The translations under genes were made by a program, and so were the position numbers. Of a stretch of DNA of 64,000 nucleotides, positions 36,283-45,235 are shown in pieces. The notes beneath the pieces were generated by a model. The model was not told where the DNA came from. It worked only from the letters and a program-made list of their open reading frames with translations, and did not search any database. Numbering within the stretch: position 1 is the first letter of the stretch; each line of letters starts with the position of its first letter. The DNA is from Rhodobacteraceae bacterium F11138 (lineage in GTDB: Bacteria; Pseudomonadota; Alphaproteobacteria; Rhodobacterales; Rhodobacteraceae): positions 266,044 through 330,043 of the forward strand of contig JAEKDP010000004.1 in the NCBI GenBank assembly GCA_016521575.1, given 5' to 3'.

Positions 36283-37493
36283 GCGACGATACCTCCGAAA
36301 ATGCGAGAGTGAAGCGGGTTGAATCCGATACGATAGGCCAGCTCGGCAGGGTGCCGGATGTCCCAGACCGCCACGTCGGCGCGCATTCCCGCAGCGATCG
36401 TTCCCACATCCGCCAGCCCAAGGGCACGGGCCGCGTTCTGCGTCACACCGCGCAAGGCTTCTTCGGGCGTCATCCGGAACAGGGTGCAACCCATGTTCAG
36501 CGTCAGCAGCAGGGAATTCAGCGGTGACGATCCGGGGTTTATATCGGTTGCCAGGGCCATCGGCACACCATGTTTGCGCAACAAGCCTATGGGCGGTGCC
36601 TGGGTTTCCCGCAGGGTGTAGAAGGCCCCGGGCAGTATGACGGCCACGGTCCCGGCCTCGGCCATCGCCTGCACACCTTCTTCGTCCAGGTACTCGATGT
36701 GATCCGCAGACAGGCCGCCATAGCGGGCGGTCAGTTTCGCACCGCCAAGGTTCGACAGTTGCTCGGCATGCAGCTTGACCGGCAGGCCCAGTTCCTGCGC
36801 CACATCAAACACACGGGCGATCTGATCGGGCTGAAAGGCAATACCTTCGCAGAACCCATCCACCGCGTCGACCAAGCCTTCGCCATGGGCGGCGCGCAAG
36901 GCGGGGATGCAGATTTCGTCGATATAGGCATCGTTGCGCCCGGCGTATTCCGCCGGGGTCGCATGGGCCCCGAGAAAGGTGGTTTTCACCCTGATGGGGC
37001 GGCGATCCATGATCGCGCGCGCCACCCGCAGCATGCTCAGTTCGGTCTCGATATCCAGGCCATAGCCGGACTTGATTTCGATGGCGGTCACGCCTTCGGC
37101 AATCAGCACATCGACCCGGCGCAGCGCATCGGCAAGCAACGTTTCTTCGGTCGCGGCACGGGTCGCTTTTACGGTTGAAACAATTCCCCCACCGGCGCGG
37201 GCGACCTCTTCGTAGCTGGCGCCGTTCAACCGCATCTCGAATTCGACAGCGCGGTCGCCGCCGTGAACGATATGGGTGTGACAGTCGATCAGACCGGGCG
37301 TCACCAGACGTCCCGCCAGACCGGTTCGGGGATGCGCATCATAGGCCGAGGGCAAAGAGTTGCGCGGCCCGATCCAGTCAATCACCCCGGCGGACATGGC
37401 TATGGCCGCATCTGCAATCAGACCGTAAGCGTTCCCCGATTCGGTCATCGTTGCCGCGTTCAGATCAACAAGGACTGTACTGTTCTCGGTCAT
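36279..37493 (-). CDS. hutI: Imidazolonepropionase HutI
   Basis: A 404-residue amidohydrolase-fold enzyme. The metal-binding CHTHIVHGG lies at 71-79, with later histidines in KLHAEQLSN and the aspartate in ATDINPGS. It hydrolyses imidazolonepropionate to formiminoglutamate. ATG 37493 is favoured because GGGGGA lies about nine bases upstream; ATG 37502 would sit directly on that stretch. It is the first gene of the hut operon, 55 bases from a HutC-type operator. Confidence 0.93.
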   Translation of the reverse strand: MTENSTVLVDLNAATMTESGNAYGLIADAAIAMSAGVIDWIGPRNSLPSAYDAHPRTGLAGRLVTPGLIDCHTHIVHGGDRAVEFEMRLNGASYEEVARAGGGIVSTVKATRAATEETLLADALRRVDVLIAEGVTAIEIKSGYGLDIETELSMLRVARAIMDRRPIRVKTTFLGAHATPAEYAGRNDAYIDEICIPALRAAHGEGLVDAVDGFCEGIAFQPDQIARVFDVAQELGLPVKLHAEQLSNLGGAKLTARYGGLSADHIEYLDEEGVQAMAEAGTVAVILPGAFYTLRETQAPPIGLLRKHGVPMALATDINPGSSPLNSLLLTLNMGCTLFRMTPEEALRGVTQNAARALGLADVGTIAAGMRADVAVWDIRHPAELAYRIGFNPLHSRIFGGIVA

Positions 37494-37547
37494 TTTGCGC
37501 ATCCCCCGTCAAAAGCTTCGCGTTTCTGCTACGCCCGCACACACAAT

Positions 37548-37559
37548 ATGTCTATACAT
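37548..37559. promoter_or_regulatory. HutC/GntR-type operator upstream of hutI
   Basis: ATGTCTATACAT contains GTCTATAC, an exact match to the GntR/HutC-subfamily consensus GTMTAKAC. It lies 55 bases upstream of the hutI start. No hutC gene is in the window, so the regulator must be elsewhere. The rest of the gap to 37773 (about 215 bases) shows no gene. Confidence 0.6.
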
Positions 37560-37773
37560 AAAAAATGAAGCGCCACAAAATGATATTTGTCAGGCAGGAT
37601 AAACTATCAACCGATTGAGCGGAAAATCGCAGGGGGTCGGGCCGATCAATGGACAGGCACATCCGACGCATTTGCGGACATCTTCCCGGCTGCGCTTGGC
37701 ATCTTGCACAGCTTTGATCGGACGCACGGCAGCCGGGAGGACGGACCGGCCCCGGATGATGCAACCGGCGCGC

Positions 37774-38436
37774 TCAGTCCAGCGTTCGCTGTGGATCCGA
37801 CAGGCAGGGCACGCGGCGGCTCCAGTCTGCGTAGTCTCCGCTGAGCGCGCGGTCGTACAGCGCCACCAGAGCCGCAAGCGGCGTTTCGTGATAATCCACG
37901 CGCAGGGTGATCGGCGCATGTTCCGGTGAAACGATCAGCAGGGCGGCGGACTGCAATCCGCGCATGTCCCCGCCAGCGTCCTGGGCGGCGAAGAGGCTGG
38001 CAATCAGACGCTGCGAAAATGTCCCCGATGCGGTTTCAAATCGCGCCGCCATTTCATTCAGAACACCGACGTTGGTCAGCATGTTGCCCGCGACGACACC
38101 GTTTTCCATCAGGATGCTGCCCGCCGCAGGCGTGTTTTCCTTGCCGGTAAAGGCGGCGCCGGGGCCGCGCAGACCCAGCGCGGATACTTGCCGCTGATCC
38201 CGCCCCGCATCGGCCCCGGTGACAGCGCCGATCGCATCGGCGGCGGATTCACCACCCTGCAACGCGGCCAGAACATCGTCGCCCCAAAAGGTGCTTGGCG
38301 CGGCACCCTGGCTGGCGCTCATACCGGCGCGGGGATCACCACGCAGCACCCACCCGCCGACACACAGGCTGCCCGTAGCGGCGGCTCCGCCTATGGCATC
38401 CGATTTCGGATCTCGCGCAAGAATCGAAAAGGTCAT
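37774..38436 (-). CDS. DUF1028 family protein, possible Ntn-type hydrolase
   Basis: A 220-residue protein recognised as DUF1028 by its start TFSILARDPKSDAIGGAAAT and the GNMLTNVGVLNEMA segment. The family is grouped with N-terminal-nucleophile hydrolases. After removal of Met1, T2 would be the N-terminal residue and could act as nucleophile, which is inference. There is no signal peptide, so it would act in the cytoplasm. It is encoded divergently from a dipeptide-type importer, separated by two palindromes, so it may hydrolyse the imported amide or peptide. Confidence 0.8.
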   Translation of the reverse strand: MTFSILARDPKSDAIGGAAATGSLCVGGWVLRGDPRAGMSASQGAAPSTFWGDDVLAALQGGESAADAIGAVTGADAGRDQRQVSALGLRGPGAAFTGKENTPAAGSILMENGVVAGNMLTNVGVLNEMAARFETASGTFSQRLIASLFAAQDAGGDMRGLQSAALLIVSPEHAPITLRVDYHETPLAALVALYDRALSGDYADWSRRVPCLSDPQRTLD

Positions 38437-38463
38437 GGGGCCTCGTTTTGATTAATGTGACCC

Positions 38464-38508
38464 AATTTATCATGATAAATTGACGAGTGCAATTTATCAT
38501 GATAAATG
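38464..38508. promoter_or_regulatory. Twin palindromic operators between DUF1028 gene and peptide importer
   Basis: AATTTATCATGATAAATT (38464-38481) is a perfect 18-base palindrome. It is repeated at 38491-38508 with one end base changed, so the core TTTATCATGATAAA is identical in both. The centres are 27 bases apart. They lie 28 bases from the DUF1028 start and 30 bases before the binding-protein start, so one factor could control both directions. The FadR-type GntR protein encoded at 43916 is the likely ligand-responsive factor. Confidence 0.75.
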
Positions 38509-38537
38509 ACCGGTCAAAACATCAGGGAGAACTCACA

Positions 38538-40115
38538 ATGAAACTTGTGAAATGGACACGCCGGGGCGTCTGTGCCGCGGTTGGGGCTGTGATGATCGCA
38601 GGGTCCCTTGCGCTGCCGGCCGTTGCCCAGACACCGCCGGGCGTGTTGATCGTGGGCCAGATCGCCGAACCGAAATCGCTCGATCCTGCGGCGGTCACGG
38701 CGGTGAACGATTTCCGCATCGTGGTGAACCTGTATGAAGGGCTGACCCGATATCGGCCCGGCACGCTCGAAGTCGAACCCGCGCTCGCAGAGAGCTGGAC
38801 AATCAGCGACGATGGCACCGAATACACATTCAAACTGAGACCCGGTGTCAAATTCCACGACGGCACAAACTTCGACGCCGAGGCGGTCAAGTTCAATTTC
38901 GACCGGATGCTGGATGAAAATCACCCTCATCATGACACCGGCCCCTTCCCGCTGAGCTTTTTCTTCAGCGCGATAGAGAAAACCGAGGTCGTCGATGACC
39001 AGACGGTCAGGTTCACCCTGAATGCGCCCTATGCGCCGTTCCTTTCGAACCTTGCCTATCCGACCGGCCTGATGGTTTCGCCAGCGGCGGTCAAGGAGTT
39101 CGGTGCGGACTTTGGACGTCACCCATCGGGCACCGGACCGTTCACCTTTGCCGAATGGCGCTCGAACGAGGCCGTGGTCGTGGAACGCAACGCGGATTAC
39201 TGGGGGGATATGGCGGGGTCCGACGTGGTCGTGTTCCGCCCGATCACGGATGCCAATACCCGTGTCGCCGAAATGCTGGCCGGAGGCATTGATCTGATGG
39301 TCGAAGTGCCGCCGACATCACTGTCCCAATTCAAAGGCGACGGGTTTGAGGTTGCACAGCAGGCCGGGCCGCATGTCTGGTTTCTGATCCTGAACGCCAA
39401 GGAAGGGCCGTTTTCCGACGTGCGTGTGCGTCAGGCCGCCAATTATGCGATCAACAAGGCAGCGATCGTGAACGATGTTCTGGAAGGCACCGCAGAGGTC
39501 GCCGCCGGGCCGACCCCGCCTGCGTTCGCCTGGGCCTATAACGACGAACTTGAACCTTATCCCTATGACCCCGACAAGGCGCGCGCGCTGCTCGCCGACG
39601 CCGGGGCAGAAGGGGCGGAACTGACATTCTATGTGACCGAAGGCGGTTCCGGCATGCTGGATCCGATCGCCATGGGCACGGCCATTCAGGCCGATCTTGC
39701 TGCCGTCGGCCTGAAGGTCAACATCGAAACCTATGAATGGAACACCTTCCTGGGCGAAGTGAACCCGGGACTGGAGGGCAAGGCGGACATGGCTGAAATG
39801 GCCTGGATGACCAATGACCCCGACACCCTGCCCTATCTCGCCCTGCGCACCGAGGCCTGGCCGGATCAGGGCGGTTTCAACTCGGGCTATTATTCCAACC
39901 CCAAAGTCGACGAACTGCTGGAATCAGCCCGAACCGCTGTCGATCAGGACGAACGCGCGCGTCTCTACAAGGAAATGCAGGCCATCGTACAGGAAGAAGC
40001 GCCCTGGGTGTTTGTCGCCAACTGGAAACAGAACGCCGTCACCAGTGACCGCGTCCAGGGGTTCGCATTGGAACCATCGTTTCTGTTGCACCTACAGGGT
40101 GTGACCAAGGACTGA
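38538..40115 (+). CDS. Dipeptide/oligopeptide-type ABC substrate-binding protein
   Basis: A 525-residue family 5 periplasmic binding protein (DppA/OppA type). The signal peptide covers residues 1 to about 30 with cleavage after AVAQ, and the mature part has the signature region VVNLYEGLTRYRPGTLEVEP. The family binds peptides but also opines, nickel chelates and other amides. ATG 38538 follows gggaga; an earlier in-frame ATG would overlap the second palindrome. It is the first gene of the importer operon that ends with a GntR regulator. Confidence 0.92.
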   Translation: MKLVKWTRRGVCAAVGAVMIAGSLALPAVAQTPPGVLIVGQIAEPKSLDPAAVTAVNDFRIVVNLYEGLTRYRPGTLEVEPALAESWTISDDGTEYTFKLRPGVKFHDGTNFDAEAVKFNFDRMLDENHPHHDTGPFPLSFFFSAIEKTEVVDDQTVRFTLNAPYAPFLSNLAYPTGLMVSPAAVKEFGADFGRHPSGTGPFTFAEWRSNEAVVVERNADYWGDMAGSDVVVFRPITDANTRVAEMLAGGIDLMVEVPPTSLSQFKGDGFEVAQQAGPHVWFLILNAKEGPFSDVRVRQAANYAINKAAIVNDVLEGTAEVAAGPTPPAFAWAYNDELEPYPYDPDKARALLADAGAEGAELTFYVTEGGSGMLDPIAMGTAIQADLAAVGLKVNIETYEWNTFLGEVNPGLEGKADMAEMAWMTNDPDTLPYLALRTEAWPDQGGFNSGYYSNPKVDELLESARTAVDQDERARLYKEMQAIVQEEAPWVFVANWKQNAVTSDRVQGFALEPSFLLHLQGVTKD

Positions 40116-40121
40116 CCCACC

Positions 40122-40150
40122 GGGCCGGGCCGCGTGGTGCGGTCCGGCCC
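40122..40150 (+). terminator. Hairpin between binding-protein gene and first permease gene
   Basis: GGGCCGGGCCG (40122-40132) and CGGTCCGGCCC (40140-40150) form an 11-bp stem with one G-U pair and a 7-base loop. There is no T-tract. It lies in the 66-base gap after the binding-protein stop, a place where such stems usually raise binding-protein expression over the membrane subunits. Confidence 0.6.
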
Positions 40151-40181
40151 CTGCCCGTGCGACGAACCGAAAGCAGGTGAT

Positions 40182-41129
40182 ATGGCCAGCTATATCCTGA
40201 AACGGTTGCTCTCGGCGATCCCGGTGCTGCTGGGGATCACGGTGATCGTGTTTCTGATCATGGCAATGATACCCGGCGATCCCGCGACGGCCATTCTGGG
40301 GGCCTACGCAACACCCGAGAACGTGGAAAAGCTGAACCGAAGCCTGGGTCTGGATGCGCCGCTTGTGCAGCGGTATCTGATCTGGCTGGGCAACATGCTG
40401 ACCGGCGATTTCGGACGCAGCTATTCGCTGAACCGTCCGGTTCTGGACGAAATAACCGAACGGTTCAGCGCAACCTTGATCCTGGCCGGCGTCAGCTTTG
40501 TGCTCTGTTCGGTTATGGGGATCCTGGCCGGTGTCGTTTCGGCGGCGCGCCAGTACGGGCTGGCGGACAAGGCGATCACCTTCACCGTCCTGATCGGCAT
40601 TTCCGTCCCTTCGTTCTTTCTGGGCATGATGATGATCCTGCTGTTTGCCGTTCGGCTGAAATGGCTGCCGGTCAGCGGCATGTATGCGATCTATGGCGGC
40701 GGGGATCTGTGGGATCTTCTGAAACATCTGGTGATGCCCGCGCTGGCCTTGTCCGCCGTCGCCACGGGCGTCATCGCACGGCTGTCACGTTCGGCCATGC
40801 TGGAGGTGCTGCGCCAGGATTACATTCGCACGGCACGCGCCAAGGGCGTCCCGGAACGGCGGGTCATCATGGGACATGCCCTGCGCTCTGCCATGGTGTC
40901 CATCATCCCCGTTCTGGGCATTCAGGCGGGGTTCGTGCTGTCCGGGTCGGTCTTTATCGAAATCGTCTTTCAATGGCCCGGCGTCGGCCGGATGCTGGTC
41001 AACGCGATCCTCAAGCGCGACCTGCTGCTGGTCCAGGGCGGCGTGGTGTTCGTCGCCGCCTGCTATGTCCTGTTCAACATCATGGTCGATGTCGCCCAAA
41101 GCCTGCTGGACCCAAGGATCAAGACGTGA
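40182..41129 (+). CDS. Dipeptide-type ABC transporter permease (DppB-like)
   Basis: A 315-residue inner-membrane permease with six membrane segments. The N-terminal LKRLLSAIPVLLGITVIVFL and the loop EVLRQDYIRTARAKGVPERRV are characteristic of the DppB/OppB family. ATG 40182 gives the canonical N-terminus; the earlier in-frame start at 40134 lies inside the hairpin. Its stop shares a base with the start of the next gene (TGATG). Confidence 0.93.
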   Translation: MASYILKRLLSAIPVLLGITVIVFLIMAMIPGDPATAILGAYATPENVEKLNRSLGLDAPLVQRYLIWLGNMLTGDFGRSYSLNRPVLDEITERFSATLILAGVSFVLCSVMGILAGVVSAARQYGLADKAITFTVLIGISVPSFFLGMMMILLFAVRLKWLPVSGMYAIYGGGDLWDLLKHLVMPALALSAVATGVIARLSRSAMLEVLRQDYIRTARAKGVPERRVIMGHALRSAMVSIIPVLGIQAGFVLSGSVFIEIVFQWPGVGRMLVNAILKRDLLLVQGGVVFVAACYVLFNIMVDVAQSLLDPRIKT

Positions 41130-42994
41130 TGCCCTTTATCCAACTGTTATTCCGAAACCGGCTGGCGGCGATGGGCGCGGTGGTGCTGACCGTGATCCTC
41201 TTGCTGGTCCTGCTGACGCCGCTGCTGCCGCTGCCAGACCCGGATGTCACCGCGACCGCCGACCGCTTCCAGACGCCATTCTCACCGGGGCATCTGCTGG
41301 GCACCGACCATCTTGGCCGTGATCAGCTGTCCCGGCTGCTGCACGGCACCCGGCTAAGCCTGGCCGTCGGCATCGCCGCCGCCGCGATCGCCGGCTTTGT
41401 CGGATCGGCCATCGGCATCATCGCCGGATATTTCGGCGGGCGGGTCGACAACATGATCATGCGTGGCGTCGACATGTTGATGGCGTTTCCCTACATCCTG
41501 CTGGCTCTGGCCATCGTCGCCGCGCTTGGTCCCGGCCTGATGAATGCGCTGATTGCGGTCGCCGCGGTGAACGTGCCGTTCTTTGCCCGCAACATCCGCG
41601 GGATCACGGTCGGTCTGGCGGAGCGCGAATTCATCGATGCCGCGCGTCTTGCAGGAATGGGGCATACACGGATCATCCTGTCCGAGCTGCTGCCGAACGT
41701 GCTGCCGGTCATCATCATCGCCATGTCCACCACCGTGGGCTGGATGATCCTTGAAACCGCCGGGCTCAGCTTTCTTGGTCTCGGATCGCAGCCGCCACAA
41801 GCCGATCTGGGTTCCATGCTGGGCGAGGCACGATCGGCCCTGATCAGCCATCCGTTCACGTCGGTGGTCCCGGGGGTGATGATCTTTCTGATCGTGATGT
41901 CGATCAATCTTCTGGGGGACGGGGTGCGGGATGCGCTTGACCCCCGCCTGCGCTCGGGTGCGCTCAGCCGGCCCCGCGCGACCACGCTGGTCCAGCGCAA
42001 CGATCCGGTTCCAGCGGCAACCGAGGACCTGCTGGCCATTCAGGACCTCCAGACCCAGTTCCATGCCGGGAACCGGGTTTACAAGGCCGTCGGCGGCGTC
42101 AGCCTGTCGGTCAGCCCCGGCGAATGTCTTGGCCTGATCGGGGAAAGCGGCTCGGGCAAGTCGGTCACGGCCCTGTCTGTCATGGGACTGGTCGCGTCTC
42201 CGCCCGGTGTCATCACCGGCGGCGCGGTACGGTTTCGCGGCGACGACCTGATTGGCGCGCCCTATGAGACCCTGCGCCGCAAGCGCGGCGATCGCGTGGC
42301 CTATATCTTTCAGGATCCGCTTGCGACCCTGCACCCGCTGTACACGGTCGGCGATCAATTGATCGAGGCCATCCAAAGCCATCATGCCGTCAGTCGCAGC
42401 GCGGCACGGGACAAGGCAATCCGCCTGTTCAAGGCGGTCCGCATCCCCAATGCCGAAAGCCGGGTCGGAAACTATCCCCATGAAATGTCGGGCGGCATGC
42501 GGCAAAGGGTCGGCATCGCGATGGCGCTGGCCAACGATCCGGACGTGATCATCGCGGATGAACCCACGACCGCGCTGGACGTCACGGTACAGGCACAAAT
42601 CCTGGCGCTGCTTGACGATCTGCGCCGGGACCGGGGGTTGGCGATCATTTTCATCACCCATGATTTCGGCGTGGTCGGGCAGTTGTGCGACAGGGTGGCC
42701 GTCATGTATGCGGGCCGGATTGTCGAACAAGGCCCGACCCAATCCGTGCTGGAAACCCCCGCACATCCCTATACCAAACGGCTGATCGCCTGCGTGCCCG
42801 AATTGGGACGGGGACGGCGCGAACTGGCTGCCATTCCGGGGCTGCCGCCATCCGTCGAGGCGCTGCCGCCGGGGTGTGCCTTTGCGCCACGCTGCACCAA
42901 GGCGCAAGACGATTGCCGATCCGGTCAGATCGCCCTGACCGGGTCATACCCGCGCGCGGTGCGATGTCTTCACCCAGAGGAGGCCATTGGATGA
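41129..42994 (+). CDS. Fused permease-ATPase of a dipeptide-type ABC transporter (DppC-DppD)
   Basis: A 621-residue fusion of two subunits that are usually separate. Residues 1 to about 285 form a DppC-type permease (HLLGTDHLGRDQLSR near 55-69, EAA loop FIDAARLAGMGHTRI). A linker of about 15 residues follows, then a DppD-type ATPase with Walker A GESGSGKS (338-345), signature MSGGM (453-457), ADEP (476-479) and H511. The cysteine-containing C-terminus (PPGCAFAPRCTKAQDDC) is usual for this family, in which it can bind an Fe-S cluster. Such fusions occur in other proteobacteria. The single reading frame shows no frameshift. Confidence 0.92.
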   Translation: MPFIQLLFRNRLAAMGAVVLTVILLLVLLTPLLPLPDPDVTATADRFQTPFSPGHLLGTDHLGRDQLSRLLHGTRLSLAVGIAAAAIAGFVGSAIGIIAGYFGGRVDNMIMRGVDMLMAFPYILLALAIVAALGPGLMNALIAVAAVNVPFFARNIRGITVGLAEREFIDAARLAGMGHTRIILSELLPNVLPVIIIAMSTTVGWMILETAGLSFLGLGSQPPQADLGSMLGEARSALISHPFTSVVPGVMIFLIVMSINLLGDGVRDALDPRLRSGALSRPRATTLVQRNDPVPAATEDLLAIQDLQTQFHAGNRVYKAVGGVSLSVSPGECLGLIGESGSGKSVTALSVMGLVASPPGVITGGAVRFRGDDLIGAPYETLRRKRGDRVAYIFQDPLATLHPLYTVGDQLIEAIQSHHAVSRSAARDKAIRLFKAVRIPNAESRVGNYPHEMSGGMRQRVGIAMALANDPDVIIADEPTTALDVTVQAQILALLDDLRRDRGLAIIFITHDFGVVGQLCDRVAVMYAGRIVEQGPTQSVLETPAHPYTKRLIACVPELGRGRRELAAIPGLPPSVEALPPGCAFAPRCTKAQDDCRSGQIALTGSYPRAVRCLHPEEAIG

Positions 42995-43947
42995 TCGCGC
43001 TGAAAGTCGAAAACCTGTCAAAGACCTTTCCGATCAAGAAATCCCTGTTCGGCAAGCCCCACGACGGCGTGCGCGCTGTACGCCCCATGTCGTTTCAGGT
43101 CGCCACCGGCGAAACGCTGGGCGTTGTGGGGGAATCCGGCTGTGGCAAATCCACCTTCGCGCGCATGTTGGTGGGCTTGCTAGAGCCGACGACCGGACAG
43201 ATCGAAATCGAAGGCAAGGCGCTGGACAACGGCAATGCAGCTGCATTCGGAAAAATGATCCAGTATGTCTTTCAGGATCCAATCAGCAGCCTGAACCCGC
43301 GCAAGACCATCCGCCAGATCGTCGAAGCCCCGCTCAGGCGGTTGCATCGGATGGGCCCCGCAGAACGCGAAACCCGGATCGCCGAGATCTTTGACAGCGT
43401 GAACCTGCGGCACGACTTTCTGAACCGGTACCCGCATGAGTTTTCCGGCGGACAAGCGCAGCGCATCGGCATCGCCCGCGCCCTGGCCGCGGCGCCCCGG
43501 ATCATCGTGCTGGACGAACCGGTTTCGGCGCTGGACGTTTCCGTTCAGGCCCAGGTGCTGAACCTGTTGGCGGACCTGAAAGCGGAATTCAATCTGACCT
43601 ATCTGTTCATCAGTCACGATCTGGCCGTGATCGAAGCCGTCAGTCAACGCGTCGTGGTGTTGTATTTTGGCGCGGTCGTGGAAATAGGCAAGGCCGAGAA
43701 TATTTTCAAATCGCCCAAACACCCCTATACGAAACTTCTGGCTGACAGCGCCCCGGTGGTCGGACGGCCGCTGACTGCGCCGGAACAAAAGGACAGCGAA
43801 TTGCCCGATCCGCTGGATCCGCCACCCGGATGCGCCTTCGCCGGACGCTGTCCCCGCGCGACACGGTTGTGCCATCAGGACGAACCAATGTTGACCCAGA
43901 TGGGAGAAGACCAGTTTGCAGCCTGTCACCACCCGCTCGAAGAGTGA
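42991..43947 (+). CDS. Dipeptide-type ABC transporter ATP-binding protein (DppF-like)
   Basis: A 318-residue ATPase with Walker [10 protein letters not shown] (47-55), signature FSGGQ, Walker B IIVLDEP and the switch histidine in ISHDLAV. The C-terminal oligopeptide-type domain has the [10 protein letters not shown] cysteine motif. ATG 42991 overlaps the stop of the permease-ATPase fusion. It provides the second ATP-binding subunit of the importer. Confidence 0.93.
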   Translation: MIALKVENLSKTFPIKKSLFGKPHDGVRAVRPMSFQVATGETLGVVGESGCGKSTFARMLVGLLEPTTGQIEIEGKALDNGNAAAFGKMIQYVFQDPISSLNPRKTIRQIVEAPLRRLHRMGPAERETRIAEIFDSVNLRHDFLNRYPHEFSGGQAQRIGIARALAAAPRIIVLDEPVSALDVSVQAQVLNLLADLKAEFNLTYLFISHDLAVIEAVSQRVVVLYFGAVVEIGKAENIFKSPKHPYTKLLADSAPVVGRPLTAPEQKDSELPDPLDPPPGCAFAGRCPRATRLCHQDEPMLTQMGEDQFAACHHPLEE

Positions 43948-44680
43948 ACAGAAACAAAGCCGCCCGGTCCGCGTCGCCGAGGCAATCAAGGACTGGGTGG
44001 TGGAACAGGGTCTTCAGGTCGGAGACCGGCTGCCCAGCGAACCGGAACTGATCGACCGCTTTGGCATGGCCAAGGGAACAATCCGCGAAGCCATGCGGAT
44101 TCTTGAGGCCCAGGGACTGGTCAAGACCCGGACCGGACCCGGCGGCGGCAGCTTTGTGCACGAGGTATCAAAGGAACGCGCCCGCGCGCTGCTGGCGAAC
44201 TATTTCTATTTCAAGGATCTGACCATCGCCGACATCTATCAGTTGCGCCGTTTGCTTGAACCCGAAGTGGCCGCACAGCTTGCAGGTCGCTTGCCGGACG
44301 ATGTGTTGCTGCAACTCAAAGCCAACGTGGGAACCTATTCGAAACCCGCGGAAACACTGGACGATGAGCGGGAACAACATATTTCCTCCTTGCGCTTCCA
44401 CGCCATTCTGGCGGCGCAGTCAGACAACGATCTTCTGGCCTTTCTTATTGATTTCATGGTCAATATGCTATCGGACCTGACGGTATACCGGCGCTTGTAC
44501 ACGCCGCCAAATGTTCAACTCTGGTCGAAGGGGCGCGAGTATCAGATGCGCTTGATCGATGCGCTGCAAACCGGAAATGCAACCGCGGCCCGTCAGATCA
44601 TGCAGGCCCATATGGAAACCGCGCAGGCGCTCATGGAAGGCCAGGAAGCGGAAATGCAGCGCAGGTTCATTTCGGAATGA
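43916..44680 (+). CDS. GntR-family (FadR subfamily) regulator
   Basis: A 254-residue regulator with an N-terminal winged helix (VGDRLPSEPELIDRFGMAKGTIREAMRILEAQGLV in outline) and a C-terminal FCD-type all-helical effector domain, with conserved polar residues in SSLRFHAILAAQSDND. The start is taken as TTG 43916, preceded by gggagaag and overlapping the upstream ATPase gene by 32 bases; no ATG is available before the DNA-binding helix. As last gene of the importer operon it probably binds the two palindromes at 38464-38508. Confidence 0.88.
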   Translation: MQPVTTRSKSEQKQSRPVRVAEAIKDWVVEQGLQVGDRLPSEPELIDRFGMAKGTIREAMRILEAQGLVKTRTGPGGGSFVHEVSKERARALLANYFYFKDLTIADIYQLRRLLEPEVAAQLAGRLPDDVLLQLKANVGTYSKPAETLDDEREQHISSLRFHAILAAQSDNDLLAFLIDFMVNMLSDLTVYRRLYTPPNVQLWSKGREYQMRLIDALQTGNATAARQIMQAHMETAQALMEGQEAEMQRRFISE

Positions 44681-44682
44681 CA

Positions 44683-44701
44683 CGTCGGTTTAACACCGAC
44701 G
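44683..44701 (+). terminator. Hairpin after the GntR gene
   Basis: CGTCGGT (44683-44689) and ACCGACG (44695-44701) form a 7-bp stem with a 5-base loop, two bases after the stop codon. There is no T-tract. It probably ends the peptide importer operon. Confidence 0.5.
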
Positions 44702-45235
44702 GCCCCGCCCCCGGGCTGATACGGCGCTCTTGGGTCTCAACGGATCAGGGGTTGTCCTGTAATCCAAGCCCGGTACCGGCCGCGTACTTGAGCAATTCAA
44801 TGGCTTCACGCCCGCCGCGTTTGCATCTACCGGGGCGATGAACCGGTCGAAGATATCCTGACGCTGATCTTGCACAATACCCGCGATCCAGAACACCATG
44901 GCGCGATCTCTGGATCGTTCGGAATTGCTGATGCGGGCGGCGCGGCGCGAAATTCCCGACGGTGTCTATACGGCACTAGACGAAATCGATGCGCGTGTTT
45001 CCATGGACGACATGCCCGTTGCGGGTGCTGGAATGGTCGCGGGTACAGGATTCCGAACGCGCTGGCCGGGGTGCACGAACTTGTCCGGCTCTGGCTTCCC
45101 AGTGAAGACATGGGCAGGGCCATCGCCCGTGTGGGGTTGCCGAAAACCCTGGCGGAAACGTACAGGTTTTCTTCTGGGCAACGCACTGCCGGACCAGGTC
45201 ACAGCAAAATCGCCCGCCCCCCCGCAATGGCGATA
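44702..45235 (+). pseudogene. Decayed coding remnant, identity uncertain
   Basis: This 534-base stretch has no intact gene. On the plus strand short protein-like pieces appear in shifted frames: around 44840-44896 (DEPVEDILTLILHNTRDPEH), around 44898-45020 (LLMRAARREIPDGVYTALDE) and around 45080-45180 (LVRLWLPSEDMGRAIARV). The first two are in different frames although their order is continuous, which suggests frameshifts and deletion. The second piece is faintly like the C-terminal part of hydantoinase B proteins; this is memory-based and weak. Confidence 0.35.
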
